Positions 6,522 through 16,082 of a DNA stretch of 64,000 bases are shown in pieces. The notes beneath the pieces are model-generated. The model was given only the letters and a program-made list of their open reading frames with translations. It ran no database searches and was not told the origin of the DNA. Numbering within the stretch: position 1 is the stretch's first letter; the number at the start of each line of letters is the position of its first letter. The translations under genes were made by a program, and so were the position numbers. Source of the DNA: Achromobacter xylosoxidans (GTDB lineage Bacteria > Pseudomonadota > Gammaproteobacteria > Burkholderiales > Burkholderiaceae_B); assembly GCF_014490035.1 (NCBI RefSeq), contig NZ_CP061008.1, positions 1,984,001 to 2,048,000 of the forward strand, in the 5' to 3' direction.

Positions 6522-6760
6522 GCGTTGAGATAGGGAGGGTGAGGAGGAGCAGAGTTTGTCCGTCGGAACGAATGCCCTAGAAGCGGCGTGAAAGTCGCCC
6601 TCAATTCCGATTTTCAAGTGGTACTGCCCAATTACCCTTTCACTGTATAGATCGTTCAAATAAGAAATATAAAGTTCTGTGAAGTTTTGAGTATTGTTGA
6701 ATGAGTCGTCTCGGAAGGGTCTGAAGTGCGTGCTCCTGGTCCGGATCTGTGTCCCCAGGG

Positions 6761-6790
6761 GCGGGGGTTCAAGCCCCTCCTGCTGCGCCA
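6761..6790 (+). repeat. Second copy of the tRNA 3' end (T arm and acceptor strand)
   Basis: GCGGGGGTTCAAGCCCCTCC followed by TGCTGCGCCA at 6761-6790 repeats the T arm and 3' strand of the tRNA-Arg fragment at 5708-5737 with a few substitutions. The sequence after it (CCCACGAAAATTCAACG, 6795-6811) repeats the one found before the first fragment. I see no intact tRNA here: the bases upstream (6720-6760) do not fold into an anticodon arm that I can recognise. It is best read as an older attachment-site remnant. Confidence 0.6.
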
Positions 6791-6894
6791 ACATCCCACG
6801 AAAATTCAACGTCTTACAGATAGCCGCCGCCCAAGCCCGCGCGGCCGGCGGCTCACGGGCGTCCGGAGCGGAGCCGCCCCGGACACGCCCCTCC

Positions 6895-8421
6895 TCATTC
6901 GATCCCGTACTTCCCTGGCGCGATCACGCCATTCGGGTCCAAGGCGGCCTTGATCGATGCGCAAGCACGCACCAACTCAGGCATGCGCTGGGCCTGGTGG
7001 AACTCGTGATACATGGTCGGCGCGCGTCCCACGAAAATGCCGCGATCGGCGAACAGCCTGGCCAGCGCCCGGTAGCAGGCGTCGGCGCGCGCGGTTTCGT
7101 CGGCGTCTTCCCGGTTGTAGATGATCGCGTGGATGGCGCGGGCGAATCGGGCGCCGCAAACGTTCGACAGCAGGTATTCCAGCCCGTGCTCGTGGCAAAT
7201 GCGGCGCGCCTGTGTTTGCAGGGCGTTGACGATGTCGCCGGCGACGGGGGAGCCCGCCGACAGCCAGATCGCGCCGCCGCCCGGGCGCCAGCCCAGCATC
7301 TTCAATTCGCTGTCGGTCGGCACGCCGGTGTTGGAGTTGATGGCGATGTGCAGGGGGCCGATGTCCTCGGCTTCCTCCATGGGAATCTGGCGTCCCTTGC
7401 CCGAGGCCAGGAAGTGCTGGGCGATGCGGTCGATCTGGGGTTGCACGGCGGCACGGCTGGCGCCGTACACGGCGCCTGATACCGTCCAGGATCCCAGGTC
7501 ATACTGCCTGCGCAGCGCGGCGCGTCCCTCGTCGGACATCGAGCGTTTGCCGCCGCTGGCCGCGTATTCCGGGTTGGTGGCGGCCGAGGACAGCAGATAC
7601 AGGTCATTGGTGGCGCGGATCAGCGTCGGCACGAAATTGCTGAGCTTCAGCGGACGGATGCGTTCGACGATCTCCCCCAGATCTTCGTCGTCGGGGAAGG
7701 TGAAAAAGAAGGGTTCGATATGCGGCGGCCGGGGCATGAGCCACATGCCTACGCGGGTGACGATGCCGAAGTTGGATTGGGAGAACAGGCCGTCCAGCGT
7801 AGGGCCGAAGCTGTATTTGGAAACGTGCCAGTTGGGATGCGAGGACCCGGCCAGGCTGCCGTCGCCGGTGCGGATCACGTCGCCATTGCCGAGCACGACC
7901 TCCATGCCGCAACTCATGCCGAAATGATCGGCGTAGGCGCCGCTGCCGCCGCCCTTGTCCAGCGCGTTCGCCAGGATGCTGCCCTGCGACGGGCCTGCGG
8001 TCGGCGAGATCATCAGCTTGCTGTCCCGGCGCTGCAGCTCGTCGTGCATGGCGCGAAAGCTCACGCCGGGCTCGAGTACGCAATAGCCCAGCGTCTCGTT
8101 CACTTCCAGGATGCGGTTCATGCGCCGCCCCAGGTCCACCACCACCTGGCCAGGGCGGATGGGCGAGCGGGTGCCCAGGCCGATGTTCTGGCCATTGCTG
8201 ATGGGATAGAGCTGGACGCGGAAGCGGTTGGCCAGGCGCACCAGCGTCTGCACCGCCTCGGTCGAGTCCGGATAGGCGACCGCGCCGGGGCGCACATCGG
8301 CGCAGGGCAGGGTATGTTCGCCGTAGCGTCCGAGGACGTCGTCACCCAGCGCGATGGCGTCCGCGCCAAGCTCGGCCGCCGCCGCATGGGCGAAATCTAC
8401 GATAGGGTCATTGGAAGGCAT
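6895..8421 (-). CDS. FAD-linked oxidoreductase of the vanillyl-alcohol oxidase / p-cresol methylhydroxylase family
   Basis: A 508-residue flavoprotein. The N-terminal FAD-binding region shows YPDSTEAVQTLVRLANRF and YPISNGQNIGLGTRSP (about 50-90), then a segment GPSQGSILANALDKGGGSG that contacts the FAD. The C-terminal half is the substrate cap, ending LDPNGVIAPGKYGIE. Closest in layout to 4-cresol dehydrogenase flavoprotein and VAO-type enzymes, which oxidise para-substituted phenols or other alcohols. It starts seven bases after the GlcF-like gene, so the two form an operon. That pairing suggests electrons pass from FAD to Fe-S clusters rather than to a cytochrome subunit; this is inference. 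The substrate is unknown. Confidence 0.8.
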   Translation of the reverse strand: MPSNDPIVDFAHAAAAELGADAIALGDDVLGRYGEHTLPCADVRPGAVAYPDSTEAVQTLVRLANRFRVQLYPISNGQNIGLGTRSPIRPGQVVVDLGRRMNRILEVNETLGYCVLEPGVSFRAMHDELQRRDSKLMISPTAGPSQGSILANALDKGGGSGAYADHFGMSCGMEVVLGNGDVIRTGDGSLAGSSHPNWHVSKYSFGPTLDGLFSQSNFGIVTRVGMWLMPRPPHIEPFFFTFPDDEDLGEIVERIRPLKLSNFVPTLIRATNDLYLLSSAATNPEYAASGGKRSMSDEGRAALRRQYDLGSWTVSGAVYGASRAAVQPQIDRIAQHFLASGKGRQIPMEEAEDIGPLHIAINSNTGVPTDSELKMLGWRPGGGAIWLSAGSPVAGDIVNALQTQARRICHEHGLEYLLSNVCGARFARAIHAIIYNREDADETARADACYRALARLFADRGIFVGRAPTMYHEFHQAQRMPELVRACASIKAALDPNGVIAPGKYGIE

Positions 8422-8428
8422 ACGTCTT

Positions 8429-9796
8429 TCACCACAGAAGATCGCCGCTGCCGGCGGTTGTCGGAACCGGCTTGGCCGCCGGCGTTGGAGCGTCGGCCGC
8501 CGCCTGCGGCGGCTTGGGCCGGTAGTTTTCGAGACCGCGGGGGGGCGGGCCGCCGGTGGCCCAGTCCAGCAGCTGCACCGTGTGCGCCACTGACACGGGC
8601 GTGAAGCGCGAGATCTGCACCAGGCATCCCATGTTGCCGGCGGCGATCACGTCAGGCCGGCCGGCCGAGGCGTGGGCCGCCTTGCGTTGTCCCAGGCGGT
8701 CCGAGATGGCCGGCTCGAGGATGTTGTAGGTCCCGGCCGAGCCGCAGCACAGATGCGATTCCGCGATATCGCGCACCTCCATGTCCAGCTTGCCCAGCGC
8801 GCGGCGCGGCGGCCGTTCGATCTTCAGGCCATGCTTGAGTGAACAGGAGTCGTGATAGGAAACGGCCAGGCCTGACGCCGAGCCGGTGGATGTCAACGGC
8901 AGGCCGGCGGCGATCTGCGCGATGTCCTGGGTGGCCTCGACCACGAGGCGCGCCTGCGCCGACAGTTCGGGGCGGTCGGAAAGCAGTTCCTCATAGCGTT
9001 TGATAACGGAACCGCAGCCCGAGGTGGTGCTGATGATGGCGTCGATATGCCCGGCCTGCAGCGCGGCCGACCAGCTGCGGACGGCCTGTTCCATGTGCCG
9101 GGTGGCGGCCTCGCGCCGTCCCATGTGCAGTTCGAGCGCGCCACAGCATTGCACGCCGGGCACGTCGACGACGGCGATGCCGGCGCGTATGAGCAGGCGC
9201 TTGGCCGAGGCGTTGATCTCGGCGCCGAGCACCGACTGGGCGCAGCCGTCCAGCAGCGCCACGCGGCGCGTGGGGTTGGCGGGCGGCTGTGGAGCGGCTT
9301 CGGCGCGCGGCGCAAACGCCGCGAGTGCGGGGGCGCTGGATAGGGAGGCCAACGCGCCCAACGGCCCGCCCAGGCGGCCGGCGGCGCCGCGCAGCAACCG
9401 GCCCGCGGCCGCGGCGGGGCGCAGCAGCCTGGGGGTCGTCAGTACCCGGGCCAGCGCCGAGCGCAGCAGGCGCTGCGTCAGCGGGCGGACCTTGCTCTTC
9501 TCGATATGCTCGCGCGCGCCGTCGATGATGGCGTGATACGAGACGCCGGCCGCGCAGGTGGTTTCGCACGAGAGGCACGACAGGCAGCGGTCCAGGTGGC
9601 GCACGGCGGTTGGGCTGGGCGCAGCGCCGCTGTCCAGCATCTCGCGCGCCAGGGCGATCCGGCCGCGCGGTGAATCCAGTTCTTCGCCGTCGAGCACGTA
9701 GGTAGGACAGACCGCGGTGCAGAAGCCGAAATGCACGCAGCTCTCGGCGGCGGCGCGGACCGCATCGGGGCGGTGAATGGTGATGGTCTTGGGCAT
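8429..9796 (-). CDS. Glycolate-oxidase iron-sulfur subunit-like protein (GlcF family)
   Basis: A 455-residue protein with two 4Fe-4S ferredoxin motifs near the N-terminus (CVHFGFCTAVCPTY and CLSCLSCETTCAAG). Two Cys-rich CCG domains follow: CCGALELHMG near residue 225 and HDSCSLKHGL...LCCGSAGTYN near 315-355. These are the domains of GlcF, LldE-type and heterodisulfide-reductase-like electron carriers. It is the first gene of a two-gene operon with the VAO-type flavoprotein, a partner different from the GlcD/GlcE subunits of glycolate oxidase; no glcD or glcE is in the window. The likely role is electron transfer from the flavoprotein to the quinone pool. A glcF symbol would overstate the substrate. 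Confidence 0.85.
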   Translation of the reverse strand: MPKTITIHRPDAVRAAAESCVHFGFCTAVCPTYVLDGEELDSPRGRIALAREMLDSGAAPSPTAVRHLDRCLSCLSCETTCAAGVSYHAIIDGAREHIEKSKVRPLTQRLLRSALARVLTTPRLLRPAAAAGRLLRGAAGRLGGPLGALASLSSAPALAAFAPRAEAAPQPPANPTRRVALLDGCAQSVLGAEINASAKRLLIRAGIAVVDVPGVQCCGALELHMGRREAATRHMEQAVRSWSAALQAGHIDAIISTTSGCGSVIKRYEELLSDRPELSAQARLVVEATQDIAQIAAGLPLTSTGSASGLAVSYHDSCSLKHGLKIERPPRRALGKLDMEVRDIAESHLCCGSAGTYNILEPAISDRLGQRKAAHASAGRPDVIAAGNMGCLVQISRFTPVSVAHTVQLLDWATGGPPPRGLENYRPKPPQAAADAPTPAAKPVPTTAGSGDLLW

Positions 9797-9903
9797 GGTG
9801 CGACGTAAGCTTGCCGGCCAGGGCCGGGATGAAGCTCATTCTGCCGCCAGGCGCTGCGCGGGGCTGTGCCCAGCGCGCCAGCGGACGCCGCCCACGGCGT
9901 CAG

Positions 9904-10860
9904 TCAGCCGCGGGTCTGCCCTTGCTTGAGCAGATTTACGGGCAATTCGCCGTATCGCTCGGAGAAGCGCCGCGTGAAGTGGGAGAGATTATTGAAGCCG
10001 CAGGCGAAGGCCGCCTCGCTGACCGTGCGGGTCTTGCCAGCCGCCAGCAGCTCATGCGCGAGCGTCAGGCGGGCCTGCACCACGTAGGCTTCGAACGACA
10101 AGGCGGCATGCCGCGCGAACAGGCGGTGCAGGGTGCGGACAGATATGCGGCAGGCTGCGGCCACCATCGCGGGCGACAGGTCCGGGTTGGCGATCGCCGT
10201 ATCGATGTGGCGCTTCACGCCGACGAAGCTCAGTTCGGTGGACGGGGGCGCCGCGGCGTCCGCCAGGGATGCGCAATGCAACGAGACGATCTCGATGACG
10301 GCATCCAGCAGCGTGTCGACGGTGCGGTCCTGCAGTTTGACCGTCGTATCGGTCAGCAGGCGCATGGCTTCGGTGAGCACGGGCGCGAACGGCATGTCGG
10401 CCGGCAGGCTGGCCGGCGCGCGCAGCCGCCGCATGCCCGGGGCGCGCGCGCTCAAGGCGTGGCGCGGCAACAGGACCAGCCGGCGCGAGGTCGTTTCCGG
10501 AAACGTGATGTCGAACGCGGATCCGGTGTCGAGCAGCGCGAATTCTCCGGGCCGCAGGCACAACTGCTCGTCGCCCTGGGACATCAAGGCGCTGCCCTGC
10601 AATTGCAGGCTGAGCATGATGTGATCGCCATTGAGACGGCTGACTTGCCGCTGGGAACGCCGAATCATGTGCGGGGAACTCGCGAAGTTCACGAGCCGGA
10701 CTCCCGCGCGGTTCTGGCTGGACATGGTGCCTGCGAATCCGGCGTCGGGTTCGGCGCGGAATTCGGAGTCGAGCACACCGGCGCAGACCGCATCCTGCCA
10801 GAACGCCAGGGCGTGCTGGCCGTGATCGTGGGTGCTCCAGTTGTGCCATTCAGGCGCCAT
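9904..10860 (-). CDS. AraC-family transcriptional regulator
   Basis: The start at 10860 has GGAG five bases upstream, and gives 318 residues; upstream in-frame codons lack a site. The N-terminal two thirds is a sensor domain of the AraC-binding-like type (cupin-like, with LSLQLQGSALMSQGDEQLCL). The C-terminal 100 residues hold the two helix-turn-helix motifs: VAAACRISVRTLHRLFARHA and VSEAAFACGFNNLSHFTRRF. It stands divergent from the Bug gene at 11008 with 147 bases between them, and downstream of it on the same strand lies the glcF-like/flavoprotein operon. It is a plausible activator of either or both; no operator could be assigned. Confidence 0.85.
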   Translation of the reverse strand: MAPEWHNWSTHDHGQHALAFWQDAVCAGVLDSEFRAEPDAGFAGTMSSQNRAGVRLVNFASSPHMIRRSQRQVSRLNGDHIMLSLQLQGSALMSQGDEQLCLRPGEFALLDTGSAFDITFPETTSRRLVLLPRHALSARAPGMRRLRAPASLPADMPFAPVLTEAMRLLTDTTVKLQDRTVDTLLDAVIEIVSLHCASLADAAAPPSTELSFVGVKRHIDTAIANPDLSPAMVAAACRISVRTLHRLFARHAALSFEAYVVQARLTLAHELLAAGKTRTVSEAAFACGFNNLSHFTRRFSERYGELPVNLLKQGQTRG

Positions 10861-11007
10861 TTCGGCTCCGGGGTCCGTTGCGTGCTGTCGCTGCCAGCGG
10901 CATCGGCTGGCACGTTGGGTCGTGCCCAATGTAGCGAGGCAGGGGAGAATGGGCCATCCGTGCATTCCCCAGTAACGGCGCACTGAGTTCAACGTATGGA
11001 GCGTGGC

Positions 11008-11973
11008 ATGAAACGGTTTCTATCTTTGTGGGCAGGTGCAGTGCTCGCGTTGTCGGCTTTCAGTGTCGCGGCGCAAGAGTATCCGGCGCGGCCCGTGCGC
11101 ATGATCGTGGGCTTCGCGCCTGGCGGCGGCAACGATATCCTGGCCCGCCTGATGGCCGAGCAGTTGCAGCGCCGGCTGGGCCAGCCCTTCATCGTGGAGA
11201 ACCGGCCGGGCGCCAGCGGCGCCATTGCCATCGGCGCCGTCAAGCGGGCCGAGGCCGACGGCTACACCTTGCTGGTGGGACCGAGCAGCGGCATGACCGT
11301 CAATCCGGCCATCTACAACAACCTGGACTACGACCCGGTCGCCGATTTCGCGCCGATCTCCCTTGTCGGGGACATTCCCATGATCCTGACCGTCAAGGCT
11401 GAAAGCTCGGCGCGCTCGGTGGCCGATCTGGTTGCTCAGGGCAAGAATAGCGGCAAGCCGCTGTTCGCAGGCTCGGGCGCCAACTCCTTCCAGCTCGCCA
11501 CCGGACTCTTCGCCAAGCGCGTCGGCCTGGAAGCGGAGGTGGTCAACTACAAAGGGAATTCCGCCGTGGTTGCGGCCTTGTTGGCCAATGAGATCGACTT
11601 TGCGCTGATCGACACCGCGGCCGTGCTGCCCCAGATCCGCAGCGGCCGGTTGAAAGCGCTGGCCGTCACGGGGGCGAAGCGTTTTACCTTGTTGCCCGAC
11701 GTGCCCACCGTCGCGGAGTCCGGCGCACCGGATTTCGCAATGTCGTTCTGGTCGTCCCTGTACGCGCCGGCGGGTACGCCGCAGGCCGTCATCGACAAGT
11801 TGCAGAACACCGTATCCGCCGCCGTGAGAGAGCCCGCCGTGGCCGACCGCTTGCTGGAGCTGGGCATCGATCCCGTAGGCAGCGCGCCGCAAGTCCTGGC
11901 CGACACCATGGCCAGGGAGATTCCGATGTATGCCGCGGCCGCCAAGGAGGCGAACCTGTCGCCAGTGCAGTAG
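11008..11973 (+). CDS. Bug-family tripartite tricarboxylate-type substrate-binding protein
   Basis: The ATG at 11008 is chosen because GGAG lies just upstream; an ATG at 10996 precedes that site. The 321-residue protein has a signal peptide (MKRFLSLWAGAVLALSAFSV, cleaved after AAQ) and the Bug signature YPARPVRMIVGFAPGGGNDI, followed by GQPFIVENRPGASGAI and later LLPDVPTVAESG. Bug proteins are periplasmic receptors that close round carboxylates or aromatic acids through two water-mediated contacts; some feed TctAB transporters and others act as sensors. No TctA or TctB gene is adjacent. Control by the divergent AraC gene is likely. A hairpin at 12216 could end the transcript. Confidence 0.9.
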   Translation: MKRFLSLWAGAVLALSAFSVAAQEYPARPVRMIVGFAPGGGNDILARLMAEQLQRRLGQPFIVENRPGASGAIAIGAVKRAEADGYTLLVGPSSGMTVNPAIYNNLDYDPVADFAPISLVGDIPMILTVKAESSARSVADLVAQGKNSGKPLFAGSGANSFQLATGLFAKRVGLEAEVVNYKGNSAVVAALLANEIDFALIDTAAVLPQIRSGRLKALAVTGAKRFTLLPDVPTVAESGAPDFAMSFWSSLYAPAGTPQAVIDKLQNTVSAAVREPAVADRLLELGIDPVGSAPQVLADTMAREIPMYAAAAKEANLSPVQ

Positions 11974-12277
11974 GTGTGCGGAGCCGACCTGTCCGAATTT
12001 GTCCTTTGCTTTACTGCAACTGTCGACAGGCGGAAGCTGGCCGTCCGCCGGCTATGAGTGATAGGTGCTGACTCGATGACCTATATGATCCCGCAAGATA
12101 TACAGGGGCACTTATGGGGACTGCTGGTGCTGACCTCCTCCCAGTTTCCACCCGGACCGCTCTAGCTATTTGATCAGTTCCTTGCTGTCCAGTTGTGTGC
12201 CATACACACCTGAGTGCTCCGAGCTATATCTTGCACGGAGCTTTTTATTTACCCTTTTACTACCCAGGGCGCGATGC
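11974..12277 (+). terminator. Intergenic stretch holding a terminator near 12216-12247
   Basis: Some 300 bases without a gene. GCTCCG at 12216-12221 pairs with CGGAGC at 12236-12241 over a 14-base loop and is followed by CTTTTTATTTA, a reasonable intrinsic terminator reading rightward. It stands 240 bases past the Bug gene and 31 bases before the end of the convergent xdhC gene. The remaining bases are less GC-rich than their surroundings, with nothing else recognised. Confidence 0.5.
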
Positions 12278-13318
12278 TCATGGCGTCAGGGGTTGGGTCA
12301 TCGCCACGGGACGGTGTGCTGCAGGTAGCCCCCGGCAAGAACCATCGACGATGGCAGGCAATACAACCTCGTTCTTGACAGCAAGTATCTCCGCCATGAT
12401 GCTCACCGCGATTTCCGCGGGCGTCCTGCTGCCGATATGGATGCCGACTGGCGCATGCAGCCGTTCCAGAGATGCGGCGGTTTCGCCGAAATGCTCCATG
12501 AAGCGTTGCCTGCGGATGTCCGTATTGCGGCGTGAACCGATGGCGCCCACGTAAAACGCCGGGCTGTGCAGCGCTTCCAGGAGCGCGAGATCGTCCAGCT
12601 TGGGATCGTGGCTCAAGGCGACGATGCAGGTGCGCGTGTCGGGGACGAGGGCCAGCACGGCGTCATCGGGCATTTCCCGGGTGATGTGCACGCCGGGCAC
12701 GGACCAGCTGCCTACTTGTTCCCCGCGCGGATCGCAGATCGTCACGGCAAAGTCGTTGAACAAGGCCATGGTGGCCAGGTATTCCGCCAACGCGCCTGCG
12801 CCGATGAGCAGCATCCGGTACTGCGGCCCCAGCGTGGAACAAAGCGTCGCGCCGTCGAATTGCACTGTGGCGGGCCTCGAGGCCGGCGCCAATGTCACCG
12901 CTCCGGTGGCTACGTCAACGGTGCGCTGGACCAACTGGCCGGATTCGAGCCGCCGGACCAGGGCATCCAGCGTTTCGTAGTCCGGCTGGAACTCCAGCAG
13001 CAGCTCCAGCGTGCCGCCGCAAGGCAGTCCGAACCGGCGCGCTTCGTCGGCTTCGATCCCGTAGCGCACCAGTTCAGGCGCGCCTTGCGCGATGGCGCCT
13101 GTGCCATAGGCGCGGGTGTATCGATGAATCAGGTCGTCTTCGATGCACCCGCCCGAAACAGAGCCGACGCAGCGTCCGTCTTCGCGCAGCGCCATCATGG
13201 AGCCGACGGGGCGCGGGGAGGAGCCCCAGGTCTTGATCACCGTGGCCAGCAGCAGCCTGTGCCCGTCCGCCAGCCAGGCGCGGGCTTCGCGCAACACGCG
13301 GACGTCGACCGTCTCCAT
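12278..13318 (-). CDS. XdhC-family molybdenum hydroxylase maturation protein
   Basis: The start at 13318 follows the oxidase gene stop by two bases and gives 346 residues. The N-terminal domain has the family motifs ATVIKTWGSSPRPVGSMM and VGSVSGGCIEDDLI, with its Cys, and later FGLPCGGTLELLLE. The C-terminal part is a Rossmann-like domain (YRMLLIGAGALAEYLATMA) ending in GAIGSRRNTDIRRQRF. XdhC proteins bind molybdenum cofactor, promote its sulfuration and insert it in enzymes of the xanthine dehydrogenase family. It closes an operon with the two enzyme subunits upstream, which names its client. Confidence 0.9.
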   Translation of the reverse strand: METVDVRVLREARAWLADGHRLLLATVIKTWGSSPRPVGSMMALREDGRCVGSVSGGCIEDDLIHRYTRAYGTGAIAQGAPELVRYGIEADEARRFGLPCGGTLELLLEFQPDYETLDALVRRLESGQLVQRTVDVATGAVTLAPASRPATVQFDGATLCSTLGPQYRMLLIGAGALAEYLATMALFNDFAVTICDPRGEQVGSWSVPGVHITREMPDDAVLALVPDTRTCIVALSHDPKLDDLALLEALHSPAFYVGAIGSRRNTDIRRQRFMEHFGETAASLERLHAPVGIHIGSRTPAEIAVSIMAEILAVKNEVVLPAIVDGSCRGLPAAHRPVAMTQPLTP

Positions 13319-13320
13319 GC

Positions 13321-15612
13321 CTAGGCTACCCTGCGCACCGGCAGGCTGCGGATCCGCTTGCCGGTGGCGGCAAAGATGGCATTGCACAGCGCGGGCGCCA
13401 CGGGCGGCACCGGGGGCTCGCCCACGCCGCCAGGAGGCAGGGTGTGATCGTCGTTGACCAGATGCGTGCGGATCACGCGTGGCGAGGCATTGTGGCGCAG
13501 CACTTCATAGTCGTGGAAGTTGCTCTGCTTCACGCGGCCGCGTTCGAACGAGATCTCGCTGGCAAGGGCAAGTCCCAGGCCCATGATGGCGCCGCCTTCC
13601 ATCTGCGCGCGGATGCGTTCGGGGTTGATTTGCGGCCCGCAGTCCATCGCCATGTCCACGGCCACCACGCGTACCTCGCCCTTTGCATCCACGGCCACCT
13701 CGACCACGGTGGCGGTGTAGCTCATGAAGCTGTAGCAGAATGCCAGCCCGAGGCCGTGGCCCTGGGGCAGTGTTCTGCCCCATTCCGCGCCTTTGCAGGC
13801 CGCTTCGATCACGCCGCGCAGGCGGCCCGTGTCGTAGGGATAGAGCTCGGGGGATTCTGAGTAGTTCCAGGTGTCGGCCATTGTGCTCGGGTCGATCCTG
13901 CGCGCCGGGCCGATGAGGTCGAGCGCAAAATCCTTGGGGTCCTTGCCCGCGCGGTGGGCCAATTCGGCGATGAAGCACTGGGCAGCGTAGGCGTGCGGAA
14001 TGTTGGCTACCGAGCGGAACCAGCCAATACGGGCATGGGCCTCCACTTCGGCCGTTTCCACCCGGACGTTGGGAATGCGGTACGGCATGTTGATGGCCGA
14101 CATGGCCGATTCGAAGAGCTGCTGGCCCTTGGCGCCTTCCGAAAAGAGGGAGGCGATGGTGGGGGCGGCACTGCGGTGCAGCCAGGACTGGACCTGGCCG
14201 TTCTTGTCTAGAACGGCCTCCAGGCGTTCGACCGACACGGTATGCAGATAGTCATGATGAATGTCGTCTTCGCGAGTCCACACCAGCTTGACTGGCGTGC
14301 CTTCGGGCATGGCGCGGGCGACGATGGCTGCCTCGTCCACGAAATCCGGCTTGGACTTGCGGCCGAACCCGCCGCCCAGCAGCAAGACATTCACCGCGAC
14401 GTCGGCGGGCTCCAGTTTCAGCCGGGCGGCGACGGCGTCGCGCGCGGCGATGGGGTTCTGGATCGACGTCCAGACCTCGGCGCGGCCATCCTTGATCCGG
14501 ACGGTGGCCGTTGGCGGTTCCATCGAGGCATGGGCCAGATGGGGAACGTAGTACTCCGCGGCGACGCGCTCGGCTTCGGGCGCCTTGGCCCAGGCTTGCG
14601 CGGCATCGCCCTGGCTGCGCATGGTCTTGCCGGGCTTGCGCGCTGCCGATTCCAGCGTCTGGCGGTAGGCGCTTGAGTCGTAGCTGCCGTTGGGGCCATC
14701 GTCCCATTCGATTTGCAGCGCGTCGCGGCCTTGGCGGGCCGCCCAGGTGTTGCGCGCGACGATTGCGACGCCGCCCAGGGGCTGGAACGCGGGCGCCCCC
14801 TGCATCGGTGGAATCTCGACGACCTTCAGCACGCCGGGCACGGCCAGTGCCTTGGCGCTGTCGAGACGGCGCAGCTTGCCGCCGACGACAGGAGGACGTG
14901 CGACGACGGCATAGACCATGCCGGGCAGGCGCATATCCATGCCGTAGCTAGCCTGGCCCTTGCCGATGGCCTCCAGGTCCACCAGGCGCACGTGCTCCTT
15001 CCCGATATAGCGGAACTCGGCCCGATCCTTGAGCTTGAGGGCATCGCCCGCGGGAACCGGCTGTTTGGCCGCGTCCGCAGCCAACTCGCCATAAGTCAAC
15101 CGGCGCCCGGAGGGCTGGTGCAGCACTTCATGCTGCACCGCTTTGACCTCGGCCACAGGAACCGACCAGCGCGCTGCCGCCGCTGCTTCGAGCATCTGGC
15201 GGGCGGCCGCACCGACGCGTCGCATGGGCATCAGGAAGTGCCGCACGCTGCGCGAGCCATCCACGTTCTGGTTGCCATAGCGCGCTTCATCGGCCTGCGC
15301 CTGTATGACCTTGACGCGGTCCCAGCGCGCTTCCATTTCGTCGGCCACCACCATGGGCAGGCTGGTGCGCACGCCCGTGCCCATTTCGGCGCGGTGCGCG
15401 ACGATGGTGACGGTGCCGTCCGCGGCGATGCTGACGAAAACCAGCGGGTCGTCGACGGTGCCGCCGGGCATGCTGTCAGCGCCGTACTTCTGGGCGGGGG
15501 ACTCGGCGGCCCAGGCTGCCGTGATCAAACCCCTGGCCGTGACCGTCAGGGTGAGCGCGCCCAGGGCGCCCTGCAGAAAGCCGCGCCGGGAAAGTTGAGC
15601 GATGTGCGTCAT
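13321..15612 (-). CDS. Molybdenum hydroxylase large subunit, isoquinoline 1-oxidoreductase (IorB)-like
   Basis: The start at 15612 overlaps the small-subunit stop (ATGA) and gives 763 residues. The N-terminus is a twin-arginine signal ([18 protein letters not shown]), so the enzyme is exported folded to the periplasm. The body is a single-chain molybdopterin subunit of the IorB/CoxL-like group: [30 protein letters not shown], and [17 protein letters not shown] with [18 protein letters not shown] near the end, the last holding the family's catalytic Glu. Together with the 2Fe-2S subunit it should hydroxylate an N-heterocycle or oxidise an aldehyde. No cytochrome gene is next to it. The substrate is not evident. 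Confidence 0.85.
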   Translation of the reverse strand: MTHIAQLSRRGFLQGALGALTLTVTARGLITAAWAAESPAQKYGADSMPGGTVDDPLVFVSIAADGTVTIVAHRAEMGTGVRTSLPMVVADEMEARWDRVKVIQAQADEARYGNQNVDGSRSVRHFLMPMRRVGAAARQMLEAAAAARWSVPVAEVKAVQHEVLHQPSGRRLTYGELAADAAKQPVPAGDALKLKDRAEFRYIGKEHVRLVDLEAIGKGQASYGMDMRLPGMVYAVVARPPVVGGKLRRLDSAKALAVPGVLKVVEIPPMQGAPAFQPLGGVAIVARNTWAARQGRDALQIEWDDGPNGSYDSSAYRQTLESAARKPGKTMRSQGDAAQAWAKAPEAERVAAEYYVPHLAHASMEPPTATVRIKDGRAEVWTSIQNPIAARDAVAARLKLEPADVAVNVLLLGGGFGRKSKPDFVDEAAIVARAMPEGTPVKLVWTREDDIHHDYLHTVSVERLEAVLDKNGQVQSWLHRSAAPTIASLFSEGAKGQQLFESAMSAINMPYRIPNVRVETAEVEAHARIGWFRSVANIPHAYAAQCFIAELAHRAGKDPKDFALDLIGPARRIDPSTMADTWNYSESPELYPYDTGRLRGVIEAACKGAEWGRTLPQGHGLGLAFCYSFMSYTATVVEVAVDAKGEVRVVAVDMAMDCGPQINPERIRAQMEGGAIMGLGLALASEISFERGRVKQSNFHDYEVLRHNASPRVIRTHLVNDDHTLPPGGVGEPPVPPVAPALCNAIFAATGKRIRSLPVRRVA

Positions 15613-16082
15613 TGCTTGCCTCCCTGGGCGAGGAGCCTGGCCGCCTGCTGGATGGCTGCGCGGATGCGAGGATAGGTGCCGCAACGGCAGATATTGCCGC
15701 TCATGGCGTCCTCGATGTCTTGGTCGGTCGGCTGCGCCGAGACCTTGAGCAGGCTTACCGCCGTCATGATCTGGCCCGCCTGGCAGTAACCGCATTGGGC
15801 AACGTTCTGTTCTATCCAGGCCTGCTGCACCGCCCGGCCGACCGCATCCGCCTCTATCCCTTCGATGGTCGTGATGCTGTGGCCTGCCACGGCGGAGAGC
15901 GGGGTGACACAGGACCGGATTGGCGCGCCGTCCATGTGCACGGTACAGGCGCCGCACAACGCCATGCCGCACCCGAATTTGGTGCCGGTCATGCCGAGTT
16001 CATCCCGTAAGGTCCAGAGCAGGGGCGTTTCGCCGGGGACGTCGATATCCTTGGCCTGGCCATTGATTTGAAGTTGGGTCAT
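15609..16082 (-). CDS. Molybdenum hydroxylase small subunit with two 2Fe-2S clusters, IorA-like
   Basis: A 157-residue protein. The plant-type ferredoxin cluster site is at about 38-61 ([20 protein letters not shown], then RSC), and the second, helical cluster site at about 98-136 (QCGYCQAGQ and [12 protein letters not shown]). This is the standard two-cluster subunit of xanthine-dehydrogenase-type enzymes, carrying electrons out of the molybdenum centre. It is the first gene of the operon with the large subunit and XdhC. It lacks a signal peptide and probably travels with the Tat-exported large subunit. A repeated 12-base sequence 76-108 bases upstream of its start may be its operator. Confidence 0.9.
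   Translation of the reverse strand: MTQLQINGQAKDIDVPGETPLLWTLRDELGMTGTKFGCGMALCGACTVHMDGAPIRSCVTPLSAVAGHSITTIEGIEADAVGRAVQQAWIEQNVAQCGYCQAGQIMTAVSLLKVSAQPTDQDIEDAMSGNICRCGTYPRIRAAIQQAARLLAQGGKQ

Noticed and set aside
6726..6790. Possible complete tRNA ending at 6790
   Set aside because: Only the T arm and 3' strand can be recognised; no anticodon arm or 5' acceptor strand pairs with them, so it is kept as a remnant.
6694..9536. Long open frames on the plus strand opposite the flavoprotein and GlcF-like genes
   Set aside because: They mirror the reverse-strand genes in GC-rich DNA, with no ribosome binding sites and unlikely composition.
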